A DNA stretch of 64,000 nucleotides. It comes from Bacteroidota bacterium. GTDB taxonomy: Bacteria > Bacteroidota > Bacteroidia > Chitinophagales > Chitinophagaceae. The stretch is from NCBI GenBank assembly GCA_018266575.1, contig JAFEAE010000012.1:173182-237181 (forward strand), written 5' to 3'. Under the pieces are notes generated by a model. That model did not search any database and was not told the origin of the DNA. It saw nothing but the letters and a program-made list of their open reading frames with translations. Below are positions 52,872 to 60,964 of this stretch, piece by piece; the stretch's first letter is position 1, and every line of letters begins with the position of its first letter. The position numbers and the translations under genes were made by a program.

Positions 52872-52927
52872 AGTTGCAAGTTACAAACATCTTACATCTT
52901 ACTTCTTACCCATCACTTCTCACTTCT
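52872..52927. repeat. Heptamer array locus 9b
   Basis: AGTTGCA, AGTTACA, AACATCT, TACATCT, TACTTCT, TACCCAT, CACTTCT, CACTTCT. A pyrimidine-rich, degenerate arm ten bases after the perfect array, partly complementary to units such as GAAGTGA seen at other loci. Confidence 0.7.
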
Positions 52928-52940
52928 TGCAAATTCATAC

Positions 52941-52971
52941 TTGGAATAATATCCTTGCATAAATATATTTG
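52941..52971 (+). promoter_or_regulatory. -33/-7 promoter of the 53.0 kb exported protein
   Basis: TTG at 52941-52943, 20 bp, then TATATTTG at 52964-52971; this fits the Bacteroidota TTG / TAnnTTTG promoter with normal spacing. The ATG is at 53022, leaving a leader of about 45 bases. Confidence 0.6.
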
Positions 52972-53021
52972 CAAATAATTAACCATTGTAGTATTATTTT
53001 CTGACTATTTTTAACCCTATT

Positions 53022-53585
53022 ATGAGCAAATTCTGTTTTATTGTTTTCATGTTGGTTTCAGTTGCATCAGTTAAGTTAAAAGCACAGGATATTCTTTCAG
53101 ATACCGTTCCCGTTGACAGGCTTGCTGTTGGTGTTGGCGCTGGTTTCGATTTTGGTGGTTATGGTGCAAATGCAACATACTATTTTACAAAAAGTTTTGG
53201 TGTATTTGCAGGTGGTGGATATACCCCTGCTGGTGTTGGTTTTAACGGTGGTGTTAAACTCCGTGCAGTATTTAATCAACAGGCAACCACGGTAATGCCA
53301 TTCATTGTTGCGATGTATGGATATTATGCATCTATCGCCCCGAAAAACCTTTCTTACCTGAATAAAATGTTTTATGGGCCTACAGTAGGTGCTGGTGTTG
53401 ATTACCGCCCGAAGAATTCAAAAACTGTTTATATAACCGGCGCACTTTTATTCCCGATACGTTCATCAAGTGCGCAAAATTATATCAACGATATCAATAA
53501 TTTTCAGGGCGCAGGCTATAATGGCAAACTTCGTGTATTGAACGGTTCTCTCGGTATAAAATTCATCCTCTTTAATCAACGTTAG
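53022..53585 (+). CDS. Exported Gly-rich beta-strand protein of unknown function
   Basis: A 187-residue protein with a signal peptide (FIVFMLVSVASVKLKAQ). The body alternates glycine and aromatic residues in short strands (LAVGVGAGFDFGGYGANATYYFTKSFGVFAGGGYTPAGVGFNGGVKLRAVF), as in small outer-membrane barrels, and ends in NGSLGIKFILFNQR. No specific family was recognised. It lies 34 bp before cobB. Confidence 0.75.
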   Translation: MSKFCFIVFMLVSVASVKLKAQDILSDTVPVDRLAVGVGAGFDFGGYGANATYYFTKSFGVFAGGGYTPAGVGFNGGVKLRAVFNQQATTVMPFIVAMYGYYASIAPKNLSYLNKMFYGPTVGAGVDYRPKNSKTVYITGALLFPIRSSSAQNYINDINNFQGAGYNGKLRVLNGSLGIKFILFNQR

Positions 53586-53619
53586 ATTTTTCCATTCTCT
53601 TTCCATTTAATTTTACTAA

Positions 53620-54315
53620 ATGGAAAAAAAGAAAATAGTAGTGCTTACCGGAGCAGGTATCAGCGCTGAAAGCGGATTGAAAACATTTCGCGACAGTGAT
53701 GGCTTGTGGGAAGGTTATGCAATTGAAGATGTTGCTACTCCCGGCGCATGGTACAAGAACCCGCAATTGGTACTGGAGTTTTATAATTACAGGCGAAAAA
53801 ATGTGCTGGAAGCAAAACCTAATGCTGCACATTTTGGTTTGGCAGAATTGGAAAAAAATTTTGATGTACATATTATCACGCAAAATATAGATGACCTGCA
53901 TGAACGTGCCGGTTCTTCAAATGTGCTTCACCTGCATGGCGAAATTTTAAAAATGCGGAGTGTAAAAAATGAACATCTCATTTACCCGATAAAAGAAGAT
54001 ATAACATTGGGCGATGTAGCAGAAGATGGTGCACAACTTCGCCCGCATATTGTTTGGTTCGAAGAACCGGTGCCAATGATCGAAAAAGCAATACCTGTTG
54101 TTCGCAGGGCAGATATTTTTGTTGTTGTCGGGACTTCGCTGGTAGTTTATCCTGCTGCAGGTTTGGTAAATTATGCCTCACACACTATTCCAAAATTCAT
54201 AGTAGATAAAAGGATCCCGTACACATCATCAATGCAATATCTTACTACAATTGAAAAACCGGCTACAGAAGGGGTAAAAGAATTGCAATCTATATTGTTG
54301 CGTGGCCATCTTTAA
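53620..54315 (+). CDS. cobB: Sir2-family NAD-dependent protein deacylase, zinc-site-less
   Basis: A 231-residue sirtuin. NAD-binding GAGISAESGLKTFRD at residues 11-25, QNIDDLHERAGS near 88-99, catalytic His106 in LHLHGE, and VVVGTSLVVYPAAGLV near 168-183. Tyr55 and Arg58 (FYNYRR) match the Y-x-x-R pair that favours succinyl and malonyl lysine in CobB and SIRT5. There is no cysteine anywhere, so the usual four-Cys zinc site is missing, which appears typical of many Bacteroidota homologues. Confidence 0.92.
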   Translation: MEKKKIVVLTGAGISAESGLKTFRDSDGLWEGYAIEDVATPGAWYKNPQLVLEFYNYRRKNVLEAKPNAAHFGLAELEKNFDVHIITQNIDDLHERAGSSNVLHLHGEILKMRSVKNEHLIYPIKEDITLGDVAEDGAQLRPHIVWFEEPVPMIEKAIPVVRRADIFVVVGTSLVVYPAAGLVNYASHTIPKFIVDKRIPYTSSMQYLTTIEKPATEGVKELQSILLRGHL

Positions 54316-54359
54316 GTTTTCACTAACAAACACTTATCTATAATTGCAAAAAATGAAGA

Positions 54360-55673
54360 ATGAAAAGAGCTGAATTGATTATTGTTGCTGTATTCTTTTT
54401 TTATTTTTCGCATGCGCAGAGCGTTCCCCGCCTGAAGGAATTAAGAGAATATGTGCAATATAACCAGCCGGAGAAATATGACTCGTCGCTGAACTACCCC
54501 GTTTTGAGTTTCCGTGGAAATCTGAATTATCTCTATCCGCTGTACCAGCTATTCAGGAGCGAAAAAAAACTTCATACGCTATTCGGGACCAAAGGATATT
54601 ATGACCTTCTTGCAGAAGCAATCGCATTTACCGGGGATTATCAAAGCGCAATTCAATATGCAGTGAATGGATATGATACGATCAGCGCAACAACACAAAA
54701 GCAAATTGATAAAACAATTGAAGCGTTGCGAGGCGTGCAACATGTAGATGCAAGAAGATATATTTCTTACATAGCGAAGAACTACCAGGTTATTATGATC
54801 AATGAAGCGCATAATAAACCGGTGCACCGTGCATTCGTAATTTCATTGCTCGGTGATCTGTATAAAAAGGGCTTTCGTTACCTGGCGATGGAAATGCTGA
54901 ATAATTTCCCGGATCGCTCATTGGATACATTAAATTCATCAACAGGTTATTATACTTCTGAGCCGATTGGCGGGGAATTGGTGCGTATTGCTTTGCAAAT
55001 GGGTTACAAACTCGTTTCATACGAAGATACTGCCTCGTTCAATCATACGGCAACACAACGCGATTCGGTACAGGCAGAAAATATTTACAACGTTTTCCGT
55101 AAAGACCCCTCTGCAAAAATGCTCGTGCTTGCAGGATATGCGCATATTTCAAAACATGTACTGGAAAATTATATCCCGATGGCTGTTGCTTTTCAGCGGT
55201 TATCGGGAATAAATCCGCTTACGATTGATCAGACAGATATGACTGAGGGCAGCAACTTCGAGTACGGAAGGCTGTTATACCAGGCATATACACATAAGTT
55301 TCCGATAAGCACCCCTTCCATTGCATTGATAAATAATGAGCCGGTGAATATCACCAATAATGAAAATTACGATCTGGCGGTTATCCATCCTCCTGCATCC
55401 TACCGCGATGGAAGGCCCGACTGGCTTACACTCGACGGACTAAGAAAAATATTTTATATTAAACCGCCGGATAAAAAATCATTTCTGGCACAGGCATATT
55501 ACCGGGATGAAGTAGGAGAGAAAGGCCCTGATCAAAACGTGCCTGCAGACCAAACCTATATTCCTACAAACGTGCAAAATTATTTGTTGTACCTGCAAAA
55601 AGGAAAATACATAATTGTTTTCCGCGACATGAATTATAAAATTTTAGGAAAACAAAATGTAGAAGTTAACTGA
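54360..55673 (+). CDS. Exported ChaN/EreA-like (TIKI superfamily) protein
   Basis: A 437-residue protein with a signal peptide (LIIVAVFFFYFSHAQ). IAKNYQVIMINEAHNKPVHRAFVISLL near 138-164 has the Glu-x-His pattern found in ChaN and erythromycin-esterase-like proteins, followed by YLAMEMLNNFPDRS and VLAGYAHISKHVLENY, with the distal His. A C-terminal domain from about 330 is unassigned. Substrate unknown. Its stop overlaps the facing saccharopine-dehydrogenase-like gene by 8 bp. Confidence 0.68.
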   Translation: MKRAELIIVAVFFFYFSHAQSVPRLKELREYVQYNQPEKYDSSLNYPVLSFRGNLNYLYPLYQLFRSEKKLHTLFGTKGYYDLLAEAIAFTGDYQSAIQYAVNGYDTISATTQKQIDKTIEALRGVQHVDARRYISYIAKNYQVIMINEAHNKPVHRAFVISLLGDLYKKGFRYLAMEMLNNFPDRSLDTLNSSTGYYTSEPIGGELVRIALQMGYKLVSYEDTASFNHTATQRDSVQAENIYNVFRKDPSAKMLVLAGYAHISKHVLENYIPMAVAFQRLSGINPLTIDQTDMTEGSNFEYGRLLYQAYTHKFPISTPSIALINNEPVNITNNENYDLAVIHPPASYRDGRPDWLTLDGLRKIFYIKPPDKKSFLAQAYYRDEVGEKGPDQNVPADQTYIPTNVQNYLLYLQKGKYIIVFRDMNYKILGKQNVEVN

Positions 55674-56943
55674 CTGTTTCTTCAAAAGCAATTCCTTGTT
55701 TTTTTAATTCAGAAAGTACCGGCATATAAATTTCCGGAAGTATTGGGATATGCAAGCCTGTTAGATTGATATCGTTTTTTAAAATCAAAATTGCAGCTAT
55801 GCCTAATGGAAGGCCAACTGTTTTTGCCATAGCAGTGCGTATATTATCTTCCCCGGTTACAATAAGGCTGCTTTTTATTTCATGCTTTATTCCATGACCT
55901 TCATATTCAATTTCATGGAGCATCACGATCATATCCTTATCATGCGCAGCCATAGCTAATTTTGTTTCCAATAAATATTGCAATATATCAGCAGAGGTTT
56001 TTGCATATTGTGGTACCACTGATTCATCAAACAATCCAAGAAATGAAAATGCATTCCTGTTTGTATCATTAACGAACGGAATAATTTTTTCGGACCATTT
56101 TGAAAATGTAAGATTGTTGATTTCTACCGGATCTTTATCATTTGTCAACTCTGCGTCAATAATATGTTGCCAGTATTTACAAAACGATGGATAGCGTAAC
56201 GTTGTGCGGATAAATGTTTTTGCTTCTTCCAATTCGTAGATAGGAATATAACTGAGCGAATCTCGGTTTGGGTACCATGCGAGATCTTTTATTTTTTTAT
56301 TAATAAAAACTTCTTCGCATCGGGCAAATAATTCTTTATAATTTTTTTCAATGATCTTATTTTCTTCTTTATATACTGCGCCTGCAGAGCCTGCCATTAC
56401 TACGTTTCGCGGGTTCCAGCTGATTTTATAATGCCAGGGATTGTTATCGCTTTCAGGTGCTACAAGCCCGCCTGTATGTGATTTGAAAGAAGTGATCGTT
56501 CCGCCTTCTTTCTTTATGCGCTCGATCAGTTCGATGGCGCTCATATGGTCGATGCCCGGATCAAGGCCCATTTCGCATAGAAATAATAAATTCCTTTTTA
56601 TGATCTCCGGTTCTAATGATCTTATTTTTTCATCAACATAAGAAGCAGTGAGTAAATTCTTTTTACTAGTTACACAATCAGTCGCCACTAAAAAATGTAA
56701 TGATGGAGGAAGTAATGAAATGACAATATCTGCCTGTTCTATCAAAACTTTTCGTGCTGCAGCATCAAGCACATCAATGGCAACTGCTTTTGCATTGGGG
56801 TTATTGCCGGTCTTTGATTGAACAACCTGCAGGTTGCTGTCTGCAACAATTAACTCCCAATTATTAATTCTTGTTTCACTGATCAAATAATCAATCAGGC
56901 ATGTGGCAGATTTTCCAGCCCCGAATAATGCAATCTTTTTCAT
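55666..56943 (-). CDS. Saccharopine dehydrogenase family protein (LYS9-like)
   Basis: A 425-residue NAD(P)-dependent enzyme. Rossmann loop KIALFGAGKSATCLIDYLI at residues 3-21, ADIVISLLPPSLHFLVATDCV near 72-92, then LFLCEMGLDPGIDHMSAIELI near 119-139 and the C-terminal MIVMLHEIEYEGHG, all typical of saccharopine reductase/dehydrogenase. It acts in lysine catabolism or, in some bacteria, another amino-acid pathway. No lysine-ketoglutarate reductase partner is adjacent. Confidence 0.88.
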   Translation of the reverse strand: MKKIALFGAGKSATCLIDYLISETRINNWELIVADSNLQVVQSKTGNNPNAKAVAIDVLDAAARKVLIEQADIVISLLPPSLHFLVATDCVTSKKNLLTASYVDEKIRSLEPEIIKRNLLFLCEMGLDPGIDHMSAIELIERIKKEGGTITSFKSHTGGLVAPESDNNPWHYKISWNPRNVVMAGSAGAVYKEENKIIEKNYKELFARCEEVFINKKIKDLAWYPNRDSLSYIPIYELEEAKTFIRTTLRYPSFCKYWQHIIDAELTNDKDPVEINNLTFSKWSEKIIPFVNDTNRNAFSFLGLFDESVVPQYAKTSADILQYLLETKLAMAAHDKDMIVMLHEIEYEGHGIKHEIKSSLIVTGEDNIRTAMAKTVGLPLGIAAILILKNDINLTGLHIPILPEIYMPVLSELKKQGIAFEETVS

Positions 56944-57003
56944 ATAGCGTGGTAAGTTACTAAATCAAAAGTGAAATCTTTTTAAAGAAGTAATTATAAA
57001 AAC

Positions 57004-57011
57004 TAAATTTG
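57004..57011 (+). promoter_or_regulatory. -7 box of the 57.0 kb amidohydrolase gene
   Basis: TAAATTTG matches TAnnTTTG and lies 16 bp before the ATG at 57028. No TTG at -33. Confidence 0.45.
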
Positions 57012-57027
57012 GTATTCAACTTATTTT

Positions 57028-58284
57028 ATGCGGATAAAATATTTTCTTTTCATTCTTTCTTTTTTTTCATGGTATGTTTTGCATGCGCAAAATGCATATC
57101 TGATAAAGGCCGACCGGTTGTTTGACGGAACTGAAATGCACAGTAACTGGCAGGTGCTTATAAAAAATAATAAGATAGAAGCGGTTGGTGAAAAAATAAA
57201 CGTTGATAAAAATGTGCAGGTAATTGAATTTAAGAACTGCACCATTTTGCCAGGATTGATCGAAGGGCATAGCCATCTTTTTTTGCATCCGTACAACGAA
57301 ACTCCCTGGAACGACCAGGTGCTAAAAGAATCGCGTGCTGAAAGGCTTGCACGTGCAACGGTACATGCACGAAATACTTTACTGGCGGGTTTTACAACGG
57401 TTCGTGACCTGGGTACAGAAGGCGCAGGTTATGATGATGTTGGGTTAAAGCAGGCTATTGAGAAAAAAATAATTCCCGGTCCGCGAATGATCGTTGCAAC
57501 ACGTGCAATTGTTGCAACCGGAAGTTACGGACCAAAAGAATTGAGTAATGATATTGATGTGTTGAAAGGAGCTGCAGAAGCAGATGGTGACGATGGGTTA
57601 ATAAAAGAAATCAGGACACAAATTGGCAAAGGCGCGGATGTGATAAAAATTTATGCAGATTATCGTTGGGGATTGAATGGGGAAACACAACCCACATTTA
57701 CATTAGATGAATTGAAACGTGCTGTTGAAGTAGCAAACAGTAGCGGGAGAGAAGTGGTTGTGCATTCATCAACGGCGGAGGGTATGCGAAGATCTGTTCT
57801 TGCAGGTGTATCGACGATTGAACATGGCGATAACGGCACTCCTGAAATATTCAGGATGATGAAAGAGAAAGGAATCGCGTTATGCCCGACCATTGCTGCC
57901 GGTGATGCGATAGCTCAATACAGGGGATGGAGAAAAGGAATTGATCCGGAACCTTCTGCAATTGCTGCAAAACGAAAAAGCGTGAAAGCTGCGCTGGATG
58001 CAGGTGTTATTATTTGTATGGGTGGCGATGTAGGAGTCTTCACCCATGGCGATAATGCGCGGGAGATGGAAGCAATGGTAGATTATGGAATGAAGCCACT
58101 GGATGTATTGCGCTCTGCAACATCGGTGAATGCAACTGTGTTTAAAATGGATAATAAGATCGGAGGTATCAAACCCGGATTGCTTGCGGATATTATCGTG
58201 GTGGAAGGAGATCCTTCTCAGAATATTTCACAGGTGCGGCAGGTGAGGTTTGTGATGAAGGATGGAGTGATTTATAAGCAGTGA
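57028..58284 (+). CDS. Exported amidohydrolase (prolidase/imidazolonepropionase-like)
   Basis: A 418-residue secreted TIM-barrel hydrolase with signal peptide YFLFILSFFSWYVLHAQ. Metal ligands are seen in LPGLIEGHSHLFLH near 75-88, the lysine of GADVIKIYADY near 205 (carboxylated in relatives), VVVHSSTAEGMRR near 240, STIEHGDNG near 262 and GGDVGVFTHG near 332. Family members hydrolyse Xaa-Pro dipeptides or organophosphates. No partner gene is attached. Confidence 0.88.
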   Translation: MRIKYFLFILSFFSWYVLHAQNAYLIKADRLFDGTEMHSNWQVLIKNNKIEAVGEKINVDKNVQVIEFKNCTILPGLIEGHSHLFLHPYNETPWNDQVLKESRAERLARATVHARNTLLAGFTTVRDLGTEGAGYDDVGLKQAIEKKIIPGPRMIVATRAIVATGSYGPKELSNDIDVLKGAAEADGDDGLIKEIRTQIGKGADVIKIYADYRWGLNGETQPTFTLDELKRAVEVANSSGREVVVHSSTAEGMRRSVLAGVSTIEHGDNGTPEIFRMMKEKGIALCPTIAAGDAIAQYRGWRKGIDPEPSAIAAKRKSVKAALDAGVIICMGGDVGVFTHGDNAREMEAMVDYGMKPLDVLRSATSVNATVFKMDNKIGGIKPGLLADIIVVEGDPSQNISQVRQVRFVMKDGVIYKQ

Positions 58285-58310
58285 GAAGGCTGTTGATTTT
58301 AATATTATAC

Positions 58311-58413
58311 GTTGACCGATGTTTGATGACTGATGATTGATGGCAGACTAAAAATTTTAATCGCCATTCTTTCTTAACTCAATCATCGGTCATCAAAAAT
58401 CGATCAACGATTC
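58311..58413. repeat. Heptamer array locus 10 (two inverted arms)
   Basis: Left arm 58311-58345: GTTGACC, GATGTTT, GATGACT, GATGATT, GATGGCA. Right arm 58379-58413: TCAATCA, TCGGTCA, TCAAAAA, TCGATCA, ACGATTC. It lies between convergent genes, 27 bp after one stop and 4 bp before the other. Confidence 0.72.
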
Positions 58414-58416
58414 AGG

Positions 58417-58926
58417 TCATCTTGTTAACGAGCTGATCACCACTGCATGCTGCGGATACTGTTCTATCAGTTCTGCTCTCTGCGCCAGTTCAAAATCTGC
58501 AAAATCAAAACCCGGTGAAACAGTACACCCGACAAGCGCATAACCGCCACCGTTAGTAATGGCTGCGCCAAACCAGTTTCCCGCCTTTACTGCAACCTGA
58601 AAAACTTCTCCGTTCTCAATATTACTTCCGAGGGTCTTAGTCAGCAATTCACCGGTAATAGCATCGATCTCATAGACAGTCAATGCATCCCCGTAGTAAA
58701 AATGCCAGAGTTCATCAGACGCGATGCGATGCAAAGCTGAGAACTGTCCATACTCTAATAAAAAATAAATACTTGTTGAACTGTTCCTGCTCCCATTAAA
58801 GGTGTCGGGTAAATTATTCTTTTCAAGAATCAATGAAGAACGGTATACTTCGCGGAAAGAACCGCCTTCAATATGTTTTTGTAATTGTAATTTTTCTATC
58901 CAGTATGAAGCAGGTTGCTTTTGCAT
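58417..58926 (-). CDS. DUF985-type cupin protein
   Basis: A 169-residue small-barrel protein: KLQLQKHIEGGSFREVYRSSL near 12-32, STSIYFLLEYGQFSALHRIASDELWHFYYGDALTVYEI near 50-87 with cupin metal-site His and Glu residues, and GYALVGCTVSPGFDFADFELAQRAELI near 127-153. This is the Cupin_5/DUF985 family; substrate unknown. It lies 2 bp after the HU-type gene and is co-transcribed with it. Confidence 0.9.
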   Translation of the reverse strand: MQKQPASYWIEKLQLQKHIEGGSFREVYRSSLILEKNNLPDTFNGSRNSSTSIYFLLEYGQFSALHRIASDELWHFYYGDALTVYEIDAITGELLTKTLGSNIENGEVFQVAVKAGNWFGAAITNGGGYALVGCTVSPGFDFADFELAQRAELIEQYPQHAVVISSLTR

Positions 58927-58928
58927 AA

Positions 58929-59873
58929 TTATCTTTCGATAAAAACTTTTGTTGCATAAGTCCTGTTCAGCGAGTCTTTGATACGCACGGTATCTTTCGT
59001 TAAAGCAGGGAACGTAAAATACAGTTTAAAGAAGGATGAATCTTTTGTATCCATTTTGATCTTCAACTGGTAAGAAAGCAACTGGTTATATCTTTTTAAT
59101 GCTTTATATTTTTTGTCCGTTTCCAAAACAACATATTTATAAAGCACAGAGTCCCCTGAAGTATAAACAACAGGTGTTTCCGCGGGTTTTCTTGATTTAG
59201 CTGTATCTGCCGAAGTTTGCGATTGCACCTGTGCAGAAGTAGTAGAGTCCTTTTGAACAGTCGTGGTATCTTTTTTTACTGATGAAATATTTTCGTTATT
59301 GTTGCTCTCAGGATAGGTATTTTTCTTGTATAATGAATATCCGCCCCATGCGATGAGCGCTAAACCGCCAAGGATTCCAACAGTCAGCAAAAATGTTCTT
59401 AAGCGGTTTGTTTGCGGGGCATATTCATCATGCTGTTCTTCAAAAACAGATTTCTTTTTTTCTGACCGCTCCTTGCTCTCCGCTTCAAGGTCTTCTATCT
59501 TATAGGTACTGTAACTACCTGGAGTAAATTCATATAAGCCTTCCTTGGTCTTAGTTATAGCGCCAATCCCCTCTAAGTAAAATGGCTTCCCGATATTCAG
59601 CAATTGAATGCCCAACGCCAGGTAAGATTCAAGATCTGCTTCCGCCAGTGGTCTAATCTTGCCTGTATGTAGTTTGATAAAATCAATCAGGTCTTCGTCT
59701 GCTTTTGGGATTGTGGTGTGGTTAAATTCAATACCCTGAATGGTTTCTTCCGGATGTTTATCGGCATCTTCAGGCACAGAAAAAGAGGGGTCCAAAGTGA
59801 ATGACCCGATACCTGGTAGGTTTAACTTTTTGTGCTGGTATAGAAACTGGGTAAGTAGTAGAGGTAATTTCAA
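58929..59873 (-). CDS. Membrane protein with CCDC81-type HU domains and SPOR-like C-terminus
   Basis: A 314-residue protein. The N-terminus (LLLTQFLYQHKKLNLPGIGSFTLDPSF) and IQLLNIGKPFYLEGIGAITKTKEGLYEFTPG near 87-117 look like the two prokaryotic CCDC81 HU domains described in Bacteroidota. One span near 160-180 (FLLTVGILGGLALIAWGGYSLY), a Ser/Thr/Gln linker and a C-terminal SPOR-like domain follow. This architecture may link cytoplasm to peptidoglycan. The start is TTG at 59873; no ATG fits. Confidence 0.75.
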   Translation of the reverse strand: MKLPLLLTQFLYQHKKLNLPGIGSFTLDPSFSVPEDADKHPEETIQGIEFNHTTIPKADEDLIDFIKLHTGKIRPLAEADLESYLALGIQLLNIGKPFYLEGIGAITKTKEGLYEFTPGSYSTYKIEDLEAESKERSEKKKSVFEEQHDEYAPQTNRLRTFLLTVGILGGLALIAWGGYSLYKKNTYPESNNNENISSVKKDTTTVQKDSTTSAQVQSQTSADTAKSRKPAETPVVYTSGDSVLYKYVVLETDKKYKALKRYNQLLSYQLKIKMDTKDSSFFKLYFTFPALTKDTVRIKDSLNRTYATKVFIER

Positions 59874-59959
59874 GTTTATGCGGATTTTGACACAAGTTAA
59901 TCATAAAATGATTCCGGTCAAATACTTAGAAAAGAATTTGTTGTGAACGATTTATATTA

Positions 59960-59992
59960 TTGATAGATAATATGCTTTCTGCGGTAACTTTG
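59960..59992 (+). promoter_or_regulatory. -33/-7 promoter of the 60.0 kb membrane protein
   Basis: TTG at 59960-59962, 22 bp, TAACTTTG at 59985-59992. It lies inside the longest possible reading frame and so favours the ATG at 60008 as the true start. Confidence 0.55.
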
Positions 59993-60007
59993 TGTATAAG
60001 TTCAACT

Positions 60008-60340
60008 ATGCTTACAGAAGACGAAGAAAGATTTATTTTATATTGGGAACAAAACCGCGATCGCCAGAAACGTACTTTCAGGCAACTGCTGGTTGGTATC
60101 CCGATTGGATTATTATTTGCTGTTCCCATATTCGTCAACTTTGTATCCGGCTGGTATAAAAGGGCAGATATGGTAAGCAATACACAGGAATTTAACCCGG
60201 CTGTATTGCTGGTAGCCTTATTGCTGATTATTGGTTTTATTGCTATATTTTCAAAGAAACACCAGTGGGACATGCGTGAACAGCATTACCGGGAATTGCT
60301 TGCCAAACGTTCAAAAAATGTAGAAAAAGAAAATTTATAA
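60008..60340 (+). CDS. Small two-span membrane protein of unknown function
   Basis: A 110-residue protein: charged start LTEDEERFILYWEQNRDRQKRTFRQ, span 1 near 29-47 (LLVGIPIGLLFAVPIFVNF), span 2 near 68-86 (AVLLVALLLIIGFIAIF), then a basic tail KKHQWDMREQHYRELLAKRSKN. Conserved-looking but not recognised. Divergent from the HU-type gene. Confidence 0.75.
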   Translation: MLTEDEERFILYWEQNRDRQKRTFRQLLVGIPIGLLFAVPIFVNFVSGWYKRADMVSNTQEFNPAVLLVALLLIIGFIAIFSKKHQWDMREQHYRELLAKRSKNVEKENL

Positions 60341-60403
60341 TCCTTGCAGCAGTTTCAAAATTCATATTGTCTATACCGTATTATTTTGTCGGAAACTTCA
60401 GGC

Positions 60404-60883
60404 ATGCGGAAAATTTTGATCCTGTTTTTATCTGTTACCCTCATCTTATCCTCTTGTTCTAAAAATTCCTGTAGTTTTCAAAACGACAATATAGTTGCCC
60501 CTGTTTCTGAGCAACAACTGGTTAAAGCTTATCTCGATTCTGTTGGCATTACTGCTACACTAAACCCAAGCGGGTTTTATTACCAGGTGATTACTCCCGG
60601 AACAGGTGCTACCCCCGGTGTTTGTTCTCATATAGATGTGACTTATACCGGTAAGTTGCCGAATGGAAATGTTTTTGATCAGCAGACAAATGTTTTCTTT
60701 ACTTTAGGAAGCCTGATTGAGGGATGGAAAAAAGGGGTGCCGCTTGTTAAAAGCGGGGGTCAGATAAAGTTATATTTGCCCCCTACCTTAGGTTATGGGT
60801 CGAGTGAAGTAAACACGGGAACAACAGTTATACCACCAAATTCAATTTTGCTTTTTAATATCTCTTTGCTTAACGTTCAGTAA
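60404..60883 (+). CDS. FKBP-type peptidyl-prolyl isomerase lipoprotein
   Basis: About 159 residues from ATG 60404: leader MRKILILFLSVTLILSSCSKN with a lipobox Cys. The FKBP domain follows: YYQVITPGTGATPG, IDVTYTGKLPNGNVFDQQTNVFFTLGSLIEGWKKGVPLVKSGGQIKLYLPPTLGYGSSE and IPPNSILLFNISLL. Active-site positions are largely conserved. The upstream frame extension to 60344 overlaps the likely leader and is not protein-like. Confidence 0.9.
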   Translation: MRKILILFLSVTLILSSCSKNSCSFQNDNIVAPVSEQQLVKAYLDSVGITATLNPSGFYYQVITPGTGATPGVCSHIDVTYTGKLPNGNVFDQQTNVFFTLGSLIEGWKKGVPLVKSGGQIKLYLPPTLGYGSSEVNTGTTVIPPNSILLFNISLLNVQ

Positions 60884-60907
60884 CCGTAACTATTAACTAC
60901 CTGCTAC

Positions 60908-60940
60908 AGGCCTTGAATATTTTTTCAGGGCCTTTTTATT
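60908..60940 (+). terminator. Intrinsic terminator after the FKBP gene
   Basis: AGGCCTTGA with TCAGGGCCT (one G-U pair) and an 8-base loop, followed by TTTTTATTTT. It ends 2 bp before the -7 box of sdaA. Confidence 0.7.
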
Positions 60941-60941
60941 T

Positions 60942-60949
60942 TACCTTTG
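60942..60949 (+). promoter_or_regulatory. -7 box of sdaA
   Basis: TACCTTTG matches TAnnTTTG. It overlaps the TTG codon at 60947, so translation must start further downstream, most likely at TTG 60965. Confidence 0.55.
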
Positions 60950-60964
60950 AACAAATTATTTGTC

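Noticed and set aside
52640..52879. Minus-strand ORF encoding a repeated CSLLTAH peptide
   Set aside because: It is the reverse reading of the GAGCAGT array, which happens to have no stops on that strand, and it overlaps the DUF4349 gene.
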